Below, piece by piece: positions 7,641-16,418 of a stretch of DNA of 64,000 nucleotides. Position 1 is the stretch's first letter; each line of letters starts with the position of its first letter. Under the pieces are notes generated by a model. The model was not told where the DNA came from. It saw only the letters and a program-made list of their open reading frames with translations, and did no database searches. Origin of the DNA: Bog-532 sp963805255. Its GTDB lineage: Bacteria > Actinomycetota > Actinomycetes > Streptosporangiales > Streptosporangiaceae. Location of the stretch: assembly GCA_963805255.1 (NCBI GenBank), contig CAWDTK010000025.1, forward strand, positions 1 to 64,000. Reading direction: 5' to 3'. A program made the translations under genes and the position numbers.

Positions 7641-10226
7641 CAGGGCTCCTGACATAGGGAGATCGTTTATGCAGTGTGTTCTTTGACTTCGTACCGCAGG
7701 GTGAGGCCGGTGCCGGGGTACTTGGTGGCGGTGGCGGTGAGCTGCTTGCAGAGGGCGGCGAGGGCGCGGGTGCGGCGGGGTGCGGAGAGCGGGTCCAGGC
7801 GGATGGTGAGGGTGGCGTCTGCGGGGATGATGTCGCCGCTGGTGGTGAGGGCTTCGCGGATCAGGGCGTACGCTTCGTCGTCTGCGCGGGCGTAGGCGCC
7901 GTTTAGCGCGCGGGCCAGGATCGTCTCGGCGTTGTAGGCGGACATCCGGATGGCGTGGGCGATCAGCTTGGTCTCGGTGTCCAGCCGGACCAGGTCCGGG
8001 TTGTGCTGCGACAGCGGGATTTTCGCGGGGATGGCCTTGGCGGCGGCCTGGGCGCCGGCGAGCCGCTGGCGGGCGGCGGTGACCGGGGCGCCAAGCTTTG
8101 CGAGCTGCTGGTTGGTGATGACGGTTTCCTGGCCGGGGGCTGGGGTGCGCATTCTGGTGAGCCTGGCGTCGCGGGCGGCTTCGGCGGCGGCCAGGTCCTT
8201 CTTCGCGGTCTTGACGGCGGCGGCTGCTTTCTTCTTGGCCGGGTTGGGGACCTTCCGGTCCGGGTCCTCGGCGGTGACGGCGTAGGTGTCCAGGGCGTCG
8301 AGGGCGAAGTGAGCCCGGCCGTAGCGGAAGTAGTTCTCCTCCCGCCACCGCGAGCCCATCCCGTAGACCGCGGCGGCGGGCGGCATGTCGGCGGCCTGGC
8401 GGGTGGCCAGGATCCGGATCTGCCGGCCTTTGTCCAGGCGGGTGACCTGCCGCAAGGTGAGCACGCGTCCTTTGTGCGTGCCGCTGGTGACGGTGATGTC
8501 GATGCTGCCGTCGGCCAGTGCGTAGCGGTGCTCGCGGCCGTCGTCGCCGGCGTGGACGGCGGTGGTGAATGCGTCCGCGGGCAGGTCGGGGATGTCTTCC
8601 CCGGCGCTGGCCTTGCGGTAGGTGAGCAGGTCGAACCTGGCGTCGATGATCTCGGCGAACAGGTCCGGGGACCAGCCGCCCCGGTCAAAGCACAATATGG
8701 GCTTGCGGTCTTCCCCGGCGATCTGGCGCAGCTTGGGCAGCAGCTCCTTGATCTGCCCGGCCAGCGAGGTGGACGGTTCGGCCATGACGACCAGCAGCGG
8801 GTCCCCGGCGCCGTCGGTGACCCAGGTCTCCTCCGTCGCCGGGCCGGGGAACTTCAGCCGGGCCACGTGCATCTTCTGTATCTCCCGCGTGCCGAAGTAC
8901 GCCCGGGTGTGCCCATCGATGCAGAGGAACCCGAGGTCGTCCGGGCTGGCCGCCGCGCGGCGCCTGGCTATGGCCATCTGCAGGTCCGCGGCCTTGCCGG
9001 CGGCGGCGAGCCCGGCGAGCTTGCGGCGGATCGTCTTGGTTTCCGGTGCCCGGTCCAGGCCCAGGATGCGGCCCATCGCCGGCGGGGGGACGCGGGTGGT
9101 GCCCTCGGCGCGGGGCTCGCGCAGCAGCGCCTGCAGCACCTGGTGGACCAGGACCGTGTCCAGGCTGTAGTAGCCGTCGCGGATCCGGCCGTAGACCTGG
9201 CGGGCGCATTCCAGCAGGCCCGTGTCCGCCAGGGCGGGCAGAGCGATCAGCAGCCCGGCCAGCGGGTAGCGGCCGCCGGCGGCGAATACCGGGGCAGCGC
9301 CCTCGCCGAGCAGCCCGAACCGGGCCAGGACGCGTTCCCCGTCCCGCGGCACCGGGTCCGGCAGCACCGGCAGCAGCCCGCCGGCGGCCTCGGCAGCCTC
9401 GGCCCGGCCTGCGGTGCTGTCCTGACCTGCGGGCTCGTCCGCAGCGTCGGCGGCAGCATCGTCCTGGCCAGCGCCGCCGCCGCCGCCGGCGGCGGGCTGC
9501 TGCTCGTCTCGTGCGGCGGCGCCGTCCTCAGCGTCCTGGCGTGCGGCGCTGCCGTCCTGGCCTGCGGTGTCCTCGCCGGGCTGGCGTTCTTCCCGGGCCG
9601 GGACGGCGGCGCGGGGGCGGGCCGGGACGCGTCCCAGGGCGGTGCGGACCGCGAAGGTCGAGACACCGCACCGGCTGGCGATCGCCTCCAGGCCCAGGCC
9701 CCGCGCGTCCAGGTCGTTGATTTCCGCGGTCAGCTCCGGGGTGAGCTTGGTCGGCCCCTTGGGGCCCTTCCTGGCCGGCAGCAGCCCGGCCAGCCCGTTC
9801 TCGCGGTACGCCGAGACCCACCGCCATACCGTCGCCAGGTCAGTGCCGAGCGCGGCCGCGACCTGCTTCTGCGTCGCGGCTTTCAGCTTGGTCACCTGCA
9901 CCGCGGCCAGCCGCCGCCCGGCCTCGTCGCCGGCTTCCCAGGTGAAGGTCGCCATGCCGTGCACCCATATCTGGCCGCCGCCGTCCGGCAAGGTGAGCAG
10001 CCCGACGCCCGGGGCGATCTCGGCAGCGCCGCCAGGCAGCCACGGCAGTACAGCCTGGGTCAGCCTGCTGCCTGCCACGAGGACCCTTCTCCCGATCTCG
10101 GATATGCATTTATTTTATCAAATCCGGGGCGATACGAGCAAGGGGCGCCGGCAGGAAATTACGGCGAATTCGCAGGTCAGGGTGCTTGTTACGATCGGTA
10201 AGCAGACCGCTATGTCAGGAGCCCTG
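7641..10226. mobile_element. 2586-bp transposon with 17-bp perfect ends and 5-bp target duplication
   Basis: The left end CAGGGCTCCTGACATAG (7641-7657) is an exact reverse complement of 10210-10226. It is flanked directly by AACCC at 7636-7640 and AACCC at 10227-10231. The element encodes one large DDE-type protein. The clean ends and duplication indicate an intact, fairly recent insertion. I cannot assign the family with confidence. Confidence 0.85.
7667..10078 (-). CDS. Large DDE-type transposase (803 aa)
   Basis: Residues ~75-165 carry two helix-turn-helix units (TQKQVAAALGTDLATVWRWV and GLEAIASRCGVSTFAVRTAL). A low-complexity Ala/Gln/Asp-rich stretch follows at ~175-240. The second half looks like an RNase H-fold catalytic domain, with candidate acidic residues in FLCIDGHTRAYFG, ILCFDRGGWSPDLF and WREENYFRYGRAHF. 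An Ala/Lys-rich coiled coil (KKKAAAAVKTAKKDLAAAE) precedes the C-terminal region. It is the only gene between the 17-bp terminal repeats. It is much longer than most IS transposases. Confidence 0.75.
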   Translation of the reverse strand: MAGSRLTQAVLPWLPGGAAEIAPGVGLLTLPDGGGQIWVHGMATFTWEAGDEAGRRLAAVQVTKLKAATQKQVAAALGTDLATVWRWVSAYRENGLAGLLPARKGPKGPTKLTPELTAEINDLDARGLGLEAIASRCGVSTFAVRTALGRVPARPRAAVPAREERQPGEDTAGQDGSAARQDAEDGAAARDEQQPAAGGGGGAGQDDAAADAADEPAGQDSTAGRAEAAEAAGGLLPVLPDPVPRDGERVLARFGLLGEGAAPVFAAGGRYPLAGLLIALPALADTGLLECARQVYGRIRDGYYSLDTVLVHQVLQALLREPRAEGTTRVPPPAMGRILGLDRAPETKTIRRKLAGLAAAGKAADLQMAIARRRAAASPDDLGFLCIDGHTRAYFGTREIQKMHVARLKFPGPATEETWVTDGAGDPLLVVMAEPSTSLAGQIKELLPKLRQIAGEDRKPILCFDRGGWSPDLFAEIIDARFDLLTYRKASAGEDIPDLPADAFTTAVHAGDDGREHRYALADGSIDITVTSGTHKGRVLTLRQVTRLDKGRQIRILATRQAADMPPAAAVYGMGSRWREENYFRYGRAHFALDALDTYAVTAEDPDRKVPNPAKKKAAAAVKTAKKDLAAAEAARDARLTRMRTPAPGQETVITNQQLAKLGAPVTAARQRLAGAQAAAKAIPAKIPLSQHNPDLVRLDTETKLIAHAIRMSAYNAETILARALNGAYARADDEAYALIREALTTSGDIIPADATLTIRLDPLSAPRRTRALAALCKQLTATATKYPGTGLTLRYEVKEHTA

Positions 10227-10559
10227 AACCCTCAAGCCCGGCCAATCGGCCGGATACCAGGCGCACATCGGCACGACCGCGTATCGCAGCAATGTCAACC
10301 CACGCGCGCAGATCATCTCGTCCGGGCATGCCTCGCACGGCCAGGCCGACGACCGGGCTGCCGCCCATAAGGCCGATATCGCACATCGGTGCCGGTACTA
10401 TCCCGTCCGTCACAACGCGTGACCGTGAGAGCCGTCACCGTGCAGTCCGTGATGCCGCGAATGTGCAGGTCGCGGTGACCGCCGACCAGGACGCAGTCAG
10501 GGCGCCGAAAGTAACAGCAGTGCTCATCGAGCGTTGCCGGACGGTGCTCACGGAGCACT

Positions 10560-10875
10560 GCCGCTACATCAGCAAACACCGTGGAATCGCTAACACCGAC
10601 CTGGCCGAGAAGGAAGTGGCCATTAGTTAGAGGCTTCGGCCAGACCACGACAGAAGCGATCGGGCGATTCCACTGCGGCGACAAGGCTACCGACTCCCCC
10701 GGAATAGCCACGAACGGGGCGGCGATGCGCGCCCTGCCCATCGGCTGGGTGCTACCCCATGACCAGGCCGAACGACGCCGACAACTGACGTTCACGATGT
10801 CGCAGGCCGCCCACGCCGACCCTTCCGCGCTGGTCGCGACATGCGTGATCGCGACGTGCGCATAGTGGGCGCTGG
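10560..10875 (+). pseudogene. ADP-ribosylglycohydrolase-like remnant
   Basis: Two out-of-phase segments read like the middle of an ADP-ribosylglycohydrolase: LVRGFGQTTTEAIGRF, then TNGAAMRALPIGW and QAAHADPSALVATCVIATCASWAL. The N-terminal metal-binding region and the C-terminus are absent. The recognition rests on the NGAAMR-x-x-P motif and the following A-x-x-DP-x-A pattern only. From 10227 to 10560 I see nothing else coding. Confidence 0.4.
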
Positions 10876-10889
10876 GCGCCGGATGCCGG

Positions 10890-11125
10890 CCAGCCGCGCA
10901 CGACCATGCACCGGCTGTGGCCGAACGACAGCATCCCGGGCGAGTCCGCTCAGCTGCTCCCGCTGCCATGGCACTTCGGGCAGCTCGCTGAGCTCGTGAC
11001 TGAGGACATGGTCTCGGCCCGTGCAGGCCAGATCCCTGAGGCGTATATCAAGGCCATCCGGGCCTACGAGGAAGCCGGCTTCGACGAGGTGTACCTGGGC
11101 CAGGTCGGTGGCCGCCTCGAGGGCG
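10890..11125 (+). pseudogene. F420-dependent LLM-class oxidoreductase, C-terminal fragment
   Basis: The translated segment LWPNDSIPGE..LLPLPWHFGQLAELVTEDMV...AIRAYEEAGFDEVYLGQVGG matches the C-terminal part of luciferase-like F420-dependent oxidoreductases of the glucose-6-phosphate dehydrogenase-like group. The TIM barrel N-terminal three quarters is missing and the frame drifts after GGRLEGA. A related remnant lies at 63772-64000. Confidence 0.6.
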
Positions 11126-11386
11126 CCGGAAGGGACTCCCCGGTCTGTGAGATTCGCAGGCAACCGCTGCGGGGCGGCCATGTTCATCTGCTGGACGCGG
11201 GTCGCCGGGCAGCGTGGAGCGCCTGCCACTTGGGCGCGACCGCCAGCGGCGACCTGGATGAGCACAGCGCGGTCCCGCTGCCGGCCTGCGGTCAGGCTAA
11301 TGGGAGGCCTCCTGTTTCGGAGCCGACCGGCGGGAAAGGGGACCGGCGTGGGATCAGCGCCGCCGCCGGACGGGAGGGGCTGGCCG

Positions 11387-11803
11387 ATGCCCGGAGCGCA
11401 CACGATGCGGTTCGGCGTGGGCGACCTATGGCAGCTCCGTCAGGTGACGGCACGGTGGGCGGCGCAGGCCGGCCTGCCGCCAGACCGGGCGGAGGACTTC
11501 GTGATCGTGGTCAATGAAATCGCGACCAACGCGGTGAGGCACGGGTCGCCGACCGCGCGGCTGGACCTTCGGATCACCGCGGGGAACATGGCCGAAGCCG
11601 AAGTCCGCGACGAGGGTCGCTGGCGGCTGGGCGCCATGATGGCTCCCGTCGGCGAGGAACACGGGTGGATGGGCCTGGCGCTGGCCCGCAGGGTCTGCGA
11701 CGCCGTGGACATCCGAGCCGGCGACGACGGCACCACGGTGATCACGCGAATGCGCCTGCCGATGCGGCCATTTGCGGGACGGCGGCCGATTCGGCCAGAA
11801 TAA
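11387..11803 (+). CDS. SpoIIAB/RsbW-type ATP-binding regulatory protein
   Basis: 138 residues of a GHKL ATPase domain. The N box is VVNEIATNAVRHG (about residues 39-51), the G1 motif is AEVRDEGRW and the second glycine region is HGWMGLALARRVCDAVDI, followed by a terminal strand GTTVITRMRLP. Such proteins act as anti-sigma factors or STAS-protein kinases in partner switching. The ATG at 11387 follows GGGAGGGG; an internal ATG at 11405 is the alternative. A frameshifted STAS gene follows 90 bp downstream, matching the usual pairing. Confidence 0.75.
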   Translation: MPGAHTMRFGVGDLWQLRQVTARWAAQAGLPPDRAEDFVIVVNEIATNAVRHGSPTARLDLRITAGNMAEAEVRDEGRWRLGAMMAPVGEEHGWMGLALARRVCDAVDIRAGDDGTTVITRMRLPMRPFAGRRPIRPE

Positions 11804-11893
11804 TCTGCGGCGGTAACCCGTGACCGGGTCTCCGTCCAGAGTCCGGGATGCGGCCCGCTGTTCAGCGTGCATAGCTGGAGCTGGAGGCGTTCT

Positions 11894-12279
11894 GTGTCGG
11901 CGGATTATGATCCGGTGCGGCGGGCGAACCGCACGGTGATCGTCGCGCTGCCCGACGAAATCGACATCGCCGACGCGGACCAGGTCCGGGAGTTGCTGCT
12001 GCCCGCGCTGGCCGATGGGGTGACGGTGCTGGTCGCGGACATGACCTGGACCCGGTTCTGTGCGTGCCAGGGGTGCGGGCGCTGCTGCACGTAAGCGAGG
12101 CTGCGGGAGCGGTCGGGGCCGAGCCGCAGGTGGCGGTCACCCGGCCTATGGTGCGGCGGGAGCTGGAGCTGACCGGGTGCGGACCAGCTGCTCGCGACCT
12201 ACCCCAGCCTGCCCTCCGCACCATCGAACAAGTAATCGACGCCCGTCTCGCGGCCACCCGGTTGCCTGCGGCAGGCTGA
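11894..12279 (+). pseudogene. STAS anti-sigma antagonist, frameshifted
   Basis: The GTG at 11894 lies behind GGAGG. The first frame gives a normal STAS start (VIVALPDEIDIADADQVRELLLPAL, VLVADMTWTRFC). The phospho-Ser loop falls at a frame break near 12060, after which VRALLHVSEAAG and PMVRRELELTGCG continue in another frame to 12279. One base is missing at the break. The likely partner is the ATPase just upstream. Confidence 0.55.
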
Positions 12280-12409
12280 CAAACTCCGCTCAACTGCCAA
12301 AGTCCTCGACCCATAGGATCGCTACGCTCCGTCCGGGACTCCGCCCGGAAGGAGTGGCGCTCCGCGCCGTTTGGCTGACCGGTAGTGCGCAAGCTGGCAC
12401 GTTTGGTGC

Positions 12410-13132
12410 GTGGCTGATGACTTCTCCGCGCGCTATGGCGAGCTGATCAACGGCAGCTATGACTGCGTGGACCGGGTGGTGCTGAACGCCTGGTTCCCGA
12501 TGGGGGTCAACCCGGGTGGGCTGCGGACCTGGTGGCGGCGGCTGCACGGCGGCGATGATCAGCTGGATAACACGCACCTGATGCGGATGGCCGGGCGGTT
12601 CGCCCGCCGGGTCAAGGCCTGGGCGGCCGCGAACGGCGTCCCGCTGATCTTCTGCAAGGCCGGGGAGCGTAAGCACCTGATCGCTGAGGAGTACCTGGAG
12701 ACGCACGTGGTCACCACGGGGGTATTCCTCATCCTGGCGGCCAAGGCGCCGGCGGCGGTGTGGAAGGTGCACCGGTCCGCGCGCGGGGTCATCACCAACA
12801 TCGAGAAGAAGCGGGAGTACGTCTATCACTACAGCTTCCACATCATGGACCCGGCGTTCGGGCACCTGACGGTCAAGATGTCCGGGCACCCGCCGTTCGG
12901 CGCGCAGGTGATGCTCAACGGGCACGAGTACGTCGCCATCGCCGCGCAGGGCGACGGCATCGGGTTCACCAAGGAGGGGAACTGTTTTACTGGAATCGCG
13001 GATCCGCAGCGCCTGGCCCGGGTCGCAGATGCCTGGCCGCGGCACGCGGCTATAGGGCGCCTGGGCCAGGTCTGCGACCGGTGGATCTATTCGGCCTGCC
13101 TGTGCTTCGGCCTGGACCTGGCCGAGCAGGAA
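12410..13132 (+). pseudogene. Conserved hypothetical protein, N-terminal half (split by IS256 element)
   Basis: 241 codons from GTG at 12410, starting VADDFSARYGELINGSYDCVDR. They continue in frame in the segment at 18436-19365 once the 13133-18427 insertion and one copy of the AGCAGGAA duplication are removed. The restored protein has 550 residues and reads through the seam as CLCFGLDLAEQERSGFGYAY. I do not recognise a catalytic domain. Notable motifs here are NAWFPMGVNPGG, YVYHYSFHIMDPAFGHLTVKMSGHPPFG and GFTKEGNCF. The intact, precisely reconstructible frame suggests a recent disruption. Confidence 0.8.
13125..13132. repeat. 8-bp target duplication, left copy (AGCAGGAA)
   Basis: AGCAGGAA at 13125-13132 is repeated at 18428-18435 directly outside the two terminal repeats of the IS256-type element. 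Its length is typical of the IS256 family. Confidence 0.9.
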
Positions 13133-13492
13133 GAGTGTGTCAGATATTTTGTGCGCGGGGGCTTTTCGCTGTCCGGTTCCGGGTGTTTATCCGTAACCAT
13201 TTTCTCGCGCTATCTGATGCCGTGCTGCCCGGTTTATCCCGCGGTTCCGCGGAACCGGACTTTCCGTGCCGTTCCGGGGCTGATGCTGCGTGTCCCGGTT
13301 TTCCCGGCGTCTTGTGCTGTTGCGGGCGCCTGCCGCCTGATCCTCCGGGGATCGCATGGCGGGCCGTTCCCGTCTGTCATTGAATATAGCAGACGGTAAT
13401 GACGCGGGCGGGGTGGCACGCGCGTACCTTTTCCTCTGTTGAGTTCTCAAGGTGCGTGCGGGCGGCGCCGCGTCCCGGGCGGGTGCCCGGGG

Positions 13493-13747
13493 TCAGGGGT
13501 GCAGGATGCCGGTGTGCTCGGTGATCGCGTCATCCAGGTCGGTGGCGGCGATGGCGAGCGCGGCGTGCAGGCCTTCCAGGTCCTGCCAGTCCCCGGCAAG
13601 GCCGGCGCAGGCGCCCTCGGCGGCCGGGTCACCGGCCAGGGCGCCGGCCACGGCAGCGGCGAAGCCGAGCAGGTCAGCGATCTCCTCGGCGTCCAGCGCG
13701 TCGAGCGGGACGCTCCCGGCGCGTGCCCCGTTGCCTGGTACCGGCAT
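13493..13747 (-). CDS. Accessory small protein inside the IS256-type element (84 aa)
   Basis: The ATG at 13747 lies just downstream of the transposase stop, in the same orientation, with good actinobacterial codon bias. The acidic, helical product (LDALDAEEIADLLGFAAAVAGALAGDP, LAIAATDLDDAITEHTG) has no catalytic motif. Its position inside the terminal repeats makes it a passenger or accessory gene of the element. The function is unknown. Confidence 0.5.
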   Translation of the reverse strand: MPVPGNGARAGSVPLDALDAEEIADLLGFAAAVAGALAGDPAAEGACAGLAGDWQDLEGLHAALAIAATDLDDAITEHTGILHP

Positions 13748-13767
13748 CCTGTACCCCCTGTGCTGCT

Positions 13768-14427
13768 TCAGGCCCGGTCGGCGAACCGTTCCGGCCAGCG
13801 GGCGACCATCTCGCCCCAGGCCTCGCGCCAGCCCTGGGTGACGTGCCCCTCGATCAGCCGCGGCACCGCATCCCGCTGCGCCTTCGGCTTGCCGGCCTGC
13901 CGGGCGCGCTGCTCGGCCCTTTTCTCCTCGGCATCGAGGATAGCCAGCCACAGCGTCTTGGCCACGGAATCATCGTTCGGGAACTGGGTGCGCGTTTTCA
14001 GCACTTTCCGCATCTCCCGGTTGAACGACTCGATCGCATTTGTCGTGTAAAGGACTTTCCGCAGCGCGGGGCCGTATTCCAGGAACGGGATGAACCGGTC
14101 CCACGCCCTTTCCCAGACCGCGACCGCGGCAGGGTACTTCTTCCCCAGCGGCGTCCCGGAGAAATCCGCCAGCGCGGCATAGGCCGCGTCCGCGTCGCAC
14201 GCGGTATAGACGGCCCGCAGGCCCGCTGCCATCGCCTTCCGGTCACCGTAGGAGGCGTAGTTCAGGCTCCGCCGGATGAGGTGCACCACGCAGGTCTGCA
14301 CCGTGGTCTCCGGCCACGTCGCCGTGATCTCCTCACCCAGCCCGGTCAGCCCGTCGCAGCACACGAACAGGGTCTCCTCCAGGCCCCGGTTCCGCAGCTG
14401 GGCCAGCGCCTGCGCCCACGCCTTCGC
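13768..14427 (-). pseudogene. IS256 transposase, C-terminal part
   Basis: 220 codons including the stop, starting in mid-protein at AKAWAQALAQLRNRG. They contain the second catalytic Asp region (LFVCCDGLTGLGEEI), the zinc-like CVVHLIRRSL motif and the catalytic Glu region (YTTNAIESFNREMRK). The segment joins in frame to 17613-18338 after removal of 14428-17612, restoring a 461-residue transposase. Confidence 0.85.
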
Positions 14428-14474
14428 CGAAGCGCACATGTTCGCGTGATCATGTGGGCGGTGCTGCCTTAAGC

Positions 14475-16091
14475 TCACGGGTTCGGCAGGCGGGTGGGAT
14501 CGATGCGGTCAGCGAGGTAGGGGGTGACCGCGTCGTAGGTCATGCCGAAGGCGGTCGCGACGAGTTTGGGGTCGGTTGTGCTGACGAGGGCAAGGAGCCG
14601 TGATGAGCGCAGGATCCTGGGTCTGATGCCGACGGCTTTGAGGGTGTTCTTGACGTACCCGTCGCCGGACGGTGCACGGGTGGCCTTGGTCTGCCGGGTG
14701 ATGAGCAAGTAGGGGTTGGCGGAGTTGAGCGCCTGCCGGTGCGCCAGGCAGGCTTCGAGGGCGGCCCAGGTCCACGGGTCGAGCGGGGTCGGCTGGGGTC
14801 GTCCTCGCAGGGTGACGGCGTGGGTGGCCGGGTCAATGCCACCGACGGTCAGGTGCCGGATCTCCTGGGTGGTGGCTGCGTGGATCAAGGCGAGCAGCCC
14901 GGTCAGCGCCTCGTGCGGGTGGACGTTGTCCTGGCCGGCGGTCCAGCGCCGGAACAGCTCGCGCTGCTGGTCACGGGTGAGGCTGGGACCGCGGAACCCC
15001 CACGGCTGGGCGATGGTGACGGTCTTGGCCGGGTCGGCCAGGACCAGCCGCCGGCGGGTGGCGAAGCGGAAGAACCGGCGCAGCCCGGCCAGCCGGCTCT
15101 TGGCTGAGGAGGACTGGGTGGCCAGGAATGCCTCGATGTCGCCGGTGCTGACGGTCGCCCAGTCGGTGATTCCCCTGGTCACGGTGAGGAACAGGGCGAA
15201 GTCGCGCACCGCGGTGAGGTGTGATTCGACCGTGTTGTGACCGGGTGGCCTGGTCCCGGCTCGCTGGGCTCGCTGCCGGCCGGCCAGTTCGTGCTCGGCG
15301 AAGGTGATCGCGGCGGGCCGGAGGGCGGCTGGGATGGCGTCCAGGCGGCGTTGCCGGCGGGCGGCGGCCTTGTGCCCGGCGTGGTCGGGCGGCAGGGCGA
15401 GCCCGTGGCTGGTGAAGAAGTCCTCCAGCGCGCGGGCCAGCGGGCCGCCCCGGGCCGCGGCTCGCTCCAGCAGGGACTGCGGGTGGACGGGTTCGCCGTC
15501 GCGCAGGAGCCGCCCGGCATCTGTGATCATCTGGCAGGCGGCTGAGGCGTTGTGGCGGGACACGAGGTAGTCCGCGAAGCCGGGCAGCCAGGCGGGCGGG
15601 CCATCCAGCCGGGCGGCGAGGTTCTCAGCCCGGACCGTGATCCGGTGCGGGGACCTGGTATAGCAGGGAAAACAGAGCCCGTCGCCTTCCAGATGGGCGG
15701 TCAGGCCGCAAGCCCGGCAGGCAGCGTCGGGGCTTGGCGGCCTGCCGGGATGGGAGCAGTGCCCGCACCAGCCGGTCGCGGCGCGGATCCGGCCCGGCTT
15801 GCCGCAGCGGGGGCAGGGCTGCTGAGCAGCGGCCCGCCGGTCCTTGACCAGGCAAAGGCCGCAGATCTCGCGGCAGGCTCGCCCGATCTTCTGCCCGCAG
15901 CGGGCACAGGTCCGCGAGCACAGTACGCATTTGCCGGTCGTCTCGTCCAGTTTCCTGGTCTTGCCGCAGCCGGGGCACTCATGCCGGGCCGGGCGATGGG
16001 CCAGAACGTAATGGCAGCGGGAGCAATGCTCGCGACCTTTGACGGCTGGCCTTCCGCAGCGGGCGCATCCGGCGGCGTTCGCGGTCCTCAC
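14475..16091 (-). CDS. Zinc-ribbon tyrosine-recombinase-like protein with degenerate active site
   Basis: About 538 residues. The first ~180 residues contain at least eight CxxC knuckles (CARCG, CSRC, CPGCG, CVLC, CPRCG, CGHC, CRACG, CFPC). A SAM-like DNA-binding domain and a recombinase fold follow. The box I position reads ATTQEIRHLTV, without the usual arginine before the Glu. The box II region reads RILRSSRLLAL, and the LGH histidine position reads FGM; a Tyr remains in VTPYLADR. It is probably a non-catalytic partner of the adjacent recombinase. The GTG at 16091 follows the XRE stop; an alternative start at 16187 would overlap that gene. Confidence 0.7.
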   Translation of the reverse strand: MRTANAAGCARCGRPAVKGREHCSRCHYVLAHRPARHECPGCGKTRKLDETTGKCVLCSRTCARCGQKIGRACREICGLCLVKDRRAAAQQPCPRCGKPGRIRAATGWCGHCSHPGRPPSPDAACRACGLTAHLEGDGLCFPCYTRSPHRITVRAENLAARLDGPPAWLPGFADYLVSRHNASAACQMITDAGRLLRDGEPVHPQSLLERAAARGGPLARALEDFFTSHGLALPPDHAGHKAAARRQRRLDAIPAALRPAAITFAEHELAGRQRAQRAGTRPPGHNTVESHLTAVRDFALFLTVTRGITDWATVSTGDIEAFLATQSSSAKSRLAGLRRFFRFATRRRLVLADPAKTVTIAQPWGFRGPSLTRDQQRELFRRWTAGQDNVHPHEALTGLLALIHAATTQEIRHLTVGGIDPATHAVTLRGRPQPTPLDPWTWAALEACLAHRQALNSANPYLLITRQTKATRAPSGDGYVKNTLKAVGIRPRILRSSRLLALVSTTDPKLVATAFGMTYDAVTPYLADRIDPTRLPNP

Positions 16092-16092
16092 C

Positions 16093-16416
16093 TCACAGCG
16101 GCGGCATTGACCGGCCCTGCGCGGCCGGGACCGCGGAGCCGGCGACGGCGGGCCCGGCCGGAGCGGGTGCTGCGGAGGGCCGTTCAACGGGAGTGGTGTC
16201 GATGTCGAACAGGTCGTCCGGTGTGCACTGCAAGGCAGTGCACAACGCGGCGAGAGTGGAGAGCTTGAGCTGAGACGGCTGCCTGGTGAACAGTGCCGAT
16301 ACCGACGCCGCCGACATCTGCACGCCGGCCTTCTCGGCGAGCAGCCGGCGGAGCTGGCTGCCGGTCCAGACCTCCCGCTGGGCGGCGGCGATCCGCAGTT
16401 TCCACCTGATCTGCAT
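16093..16416 (-). CDS. XRE-family helix-turn-helix regulator
   Basis: 107 residues. An XRE HTH spans ~residues 5-68 (GSQLRRLLAEKAGVQMSAASVSALF, KLSTLAALCTALQCTPDDLFDI). A Pro/Ala-rich tail follows. It lies between the two recombinase genes with overlapping start/stop signals; a GTG at 16422 in frame overlaps the recombinase stop. It probably regulates the module or assists recombination directionality; the latter is inference. Confidence 0.7.
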   Translation of the reverse strand: MQIRWKLRIAAAQREVWTGSQLRRLLAEKAGVQMSAASVSALFTRQPSQLKLSTLAALCTALQCTPDDLFDIDTTPVERPSAAPAPAGPAVAGSAVPAAQGRSMPPL

Positions 16417-16418
16417 GC

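Noticed and set aside
7667..10201. Very long plus-strand frame opposite the large transposase
   Set aside because: Composition is that of an antisense shadow (Gly/Gln/Arg-rich); the minus-strand frame has domains and lies within terminal repeats.
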